NCBI RefSeq assembly: GCF_001953055.1
Contig: NZ_CP019044.1
Coordinates: 372,001-436,000, forward strand
Direction of reading: 5' to 3'
Origin: Salaquimonas pukyongi
GTDB lineage: Bacteria; Pseudomonadota; Alphaproteobacteria; Rhizobiales; Rhizobiaceae
DNA: 64,000 nt
The notes below the pieces were generated by a model. It was not told the origin of the DNA. It saw nothing but the letters and a program-made list of their open reading frames with translations, and made no database searches. How positions within the stretch are numbered: the first letter of the stretch is position 1; each line of letters opens with the position of its first letter. Positions 64,000-64,000 of this stretch are shown here, one piece after another. Position numbers and translations under genes: made by a program.

Positions 64000-64000
64000 C

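Noticed and set aside
1-64000. CRISPR arrays, tRNA or rRNA genes, prophage or insertion-sequence transposases
   Set aside because: I saw no regularly spaced repeats, no cloverleaf-type sequence and no integrase or transposase motifs; a dedicated scan was not possible by eye.

Overview
The window reads as a chromosomal segment of an alphaproteobacterium, most likely of the order Hyphomicrobiales (Rhizobiales). This rests on a gcrA cell-cycle regulator with GANTC sites beside it, a class I lysyl-tRNA synthetase, a SAM-II riboswitch ahead of metZ, and the gene set argD-argF-hslO ... apaG ... metZ-dcd. Base composition looks GC-rich and fairly even. I saw no tRNA, rRNA, CRISPR array, transposase or phage module.

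Region by region. 1-12.3 kb: the 3' part of a giant repetitive adhesin-like gene, then a tightly packed export locus: TolC-like lipoprotein, HlyD, GAF-HlyD and a membrane M50 metalloprotease fused to an HlyD-like domain. No ABC ATPase, RND pump or RTX repeat is present. The adhesin and M50 genes carry three apparent one-base homopolymer contractions, the only frameshifts I found in the window. 12.3-18.6 kb: xdhC, a lytic transglycosylase, and a coxSLM molybdenum hydroxylase with a form II (AYRGAGR) active-site loop. 18.6-25.6 kb: a copper chaperone, a DUF2946-like protein, a nitronate monooxygenase, an unrecognised bitopic membrane protein, and a diheme cytochrome / beta-helix pair divergent from a TetR regulator across a near-perfect palindrome.

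25.6-35.3 kb: two inverted copies of a non-coding element with terminal inverted repeats flank a block holding ppk2, gcrA, argD-argF and hslO; then trkH-apaG, a CDP-alcohol phosphotransferase, and metZ with a SAM-II riboswitch and terminator. 35.4-47.2 kb: dCTP deaminase, a glycosyltransferase, a solute-binding protein, a sterol-desaturase-type hydroxylase, class I lysyl-tRNA synthetase, an S24/HTH regulator overlapping a nuclease-like lipoprotein, a methyltransferase, an SDR, and a LysR regulator divergent from a mini heme-copper-oxidase-like protein.

47.2-54.9 kb: a six-gene minus-strand beta-oxidation operon (DmdC-type acyl-CoA dehydrogenase, second acyl-CoA dehydrogenase, DUF1330, GST, thiolase, FadB-like). 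A 21-bp dyad upstream of it recurs almost identically in front of the nitronate monooxygenase 34 kb away, suggesting a shared regulon. 54.9-64 kb: MATE exporter, histone-deacetylase-like amidohydrolase, a small DUF6460-like protein, and a minus-strand DNA-repair operon (DEXH helicase, PdeM phosphoesterase, exonuclease, ATP-dependent ligase) with an RNase T2 lipoprotein gene inside it.

The best candidate for an undescribed system is the adhesin/TolC/HlyD/GAF-HlyD/M50-HlyD locus, which looks like an envelope-spanning exporter built around an intramembrane metalloprotease instead of an ATPase. Its function is inferred; only the gene constellation and motifs are seen.
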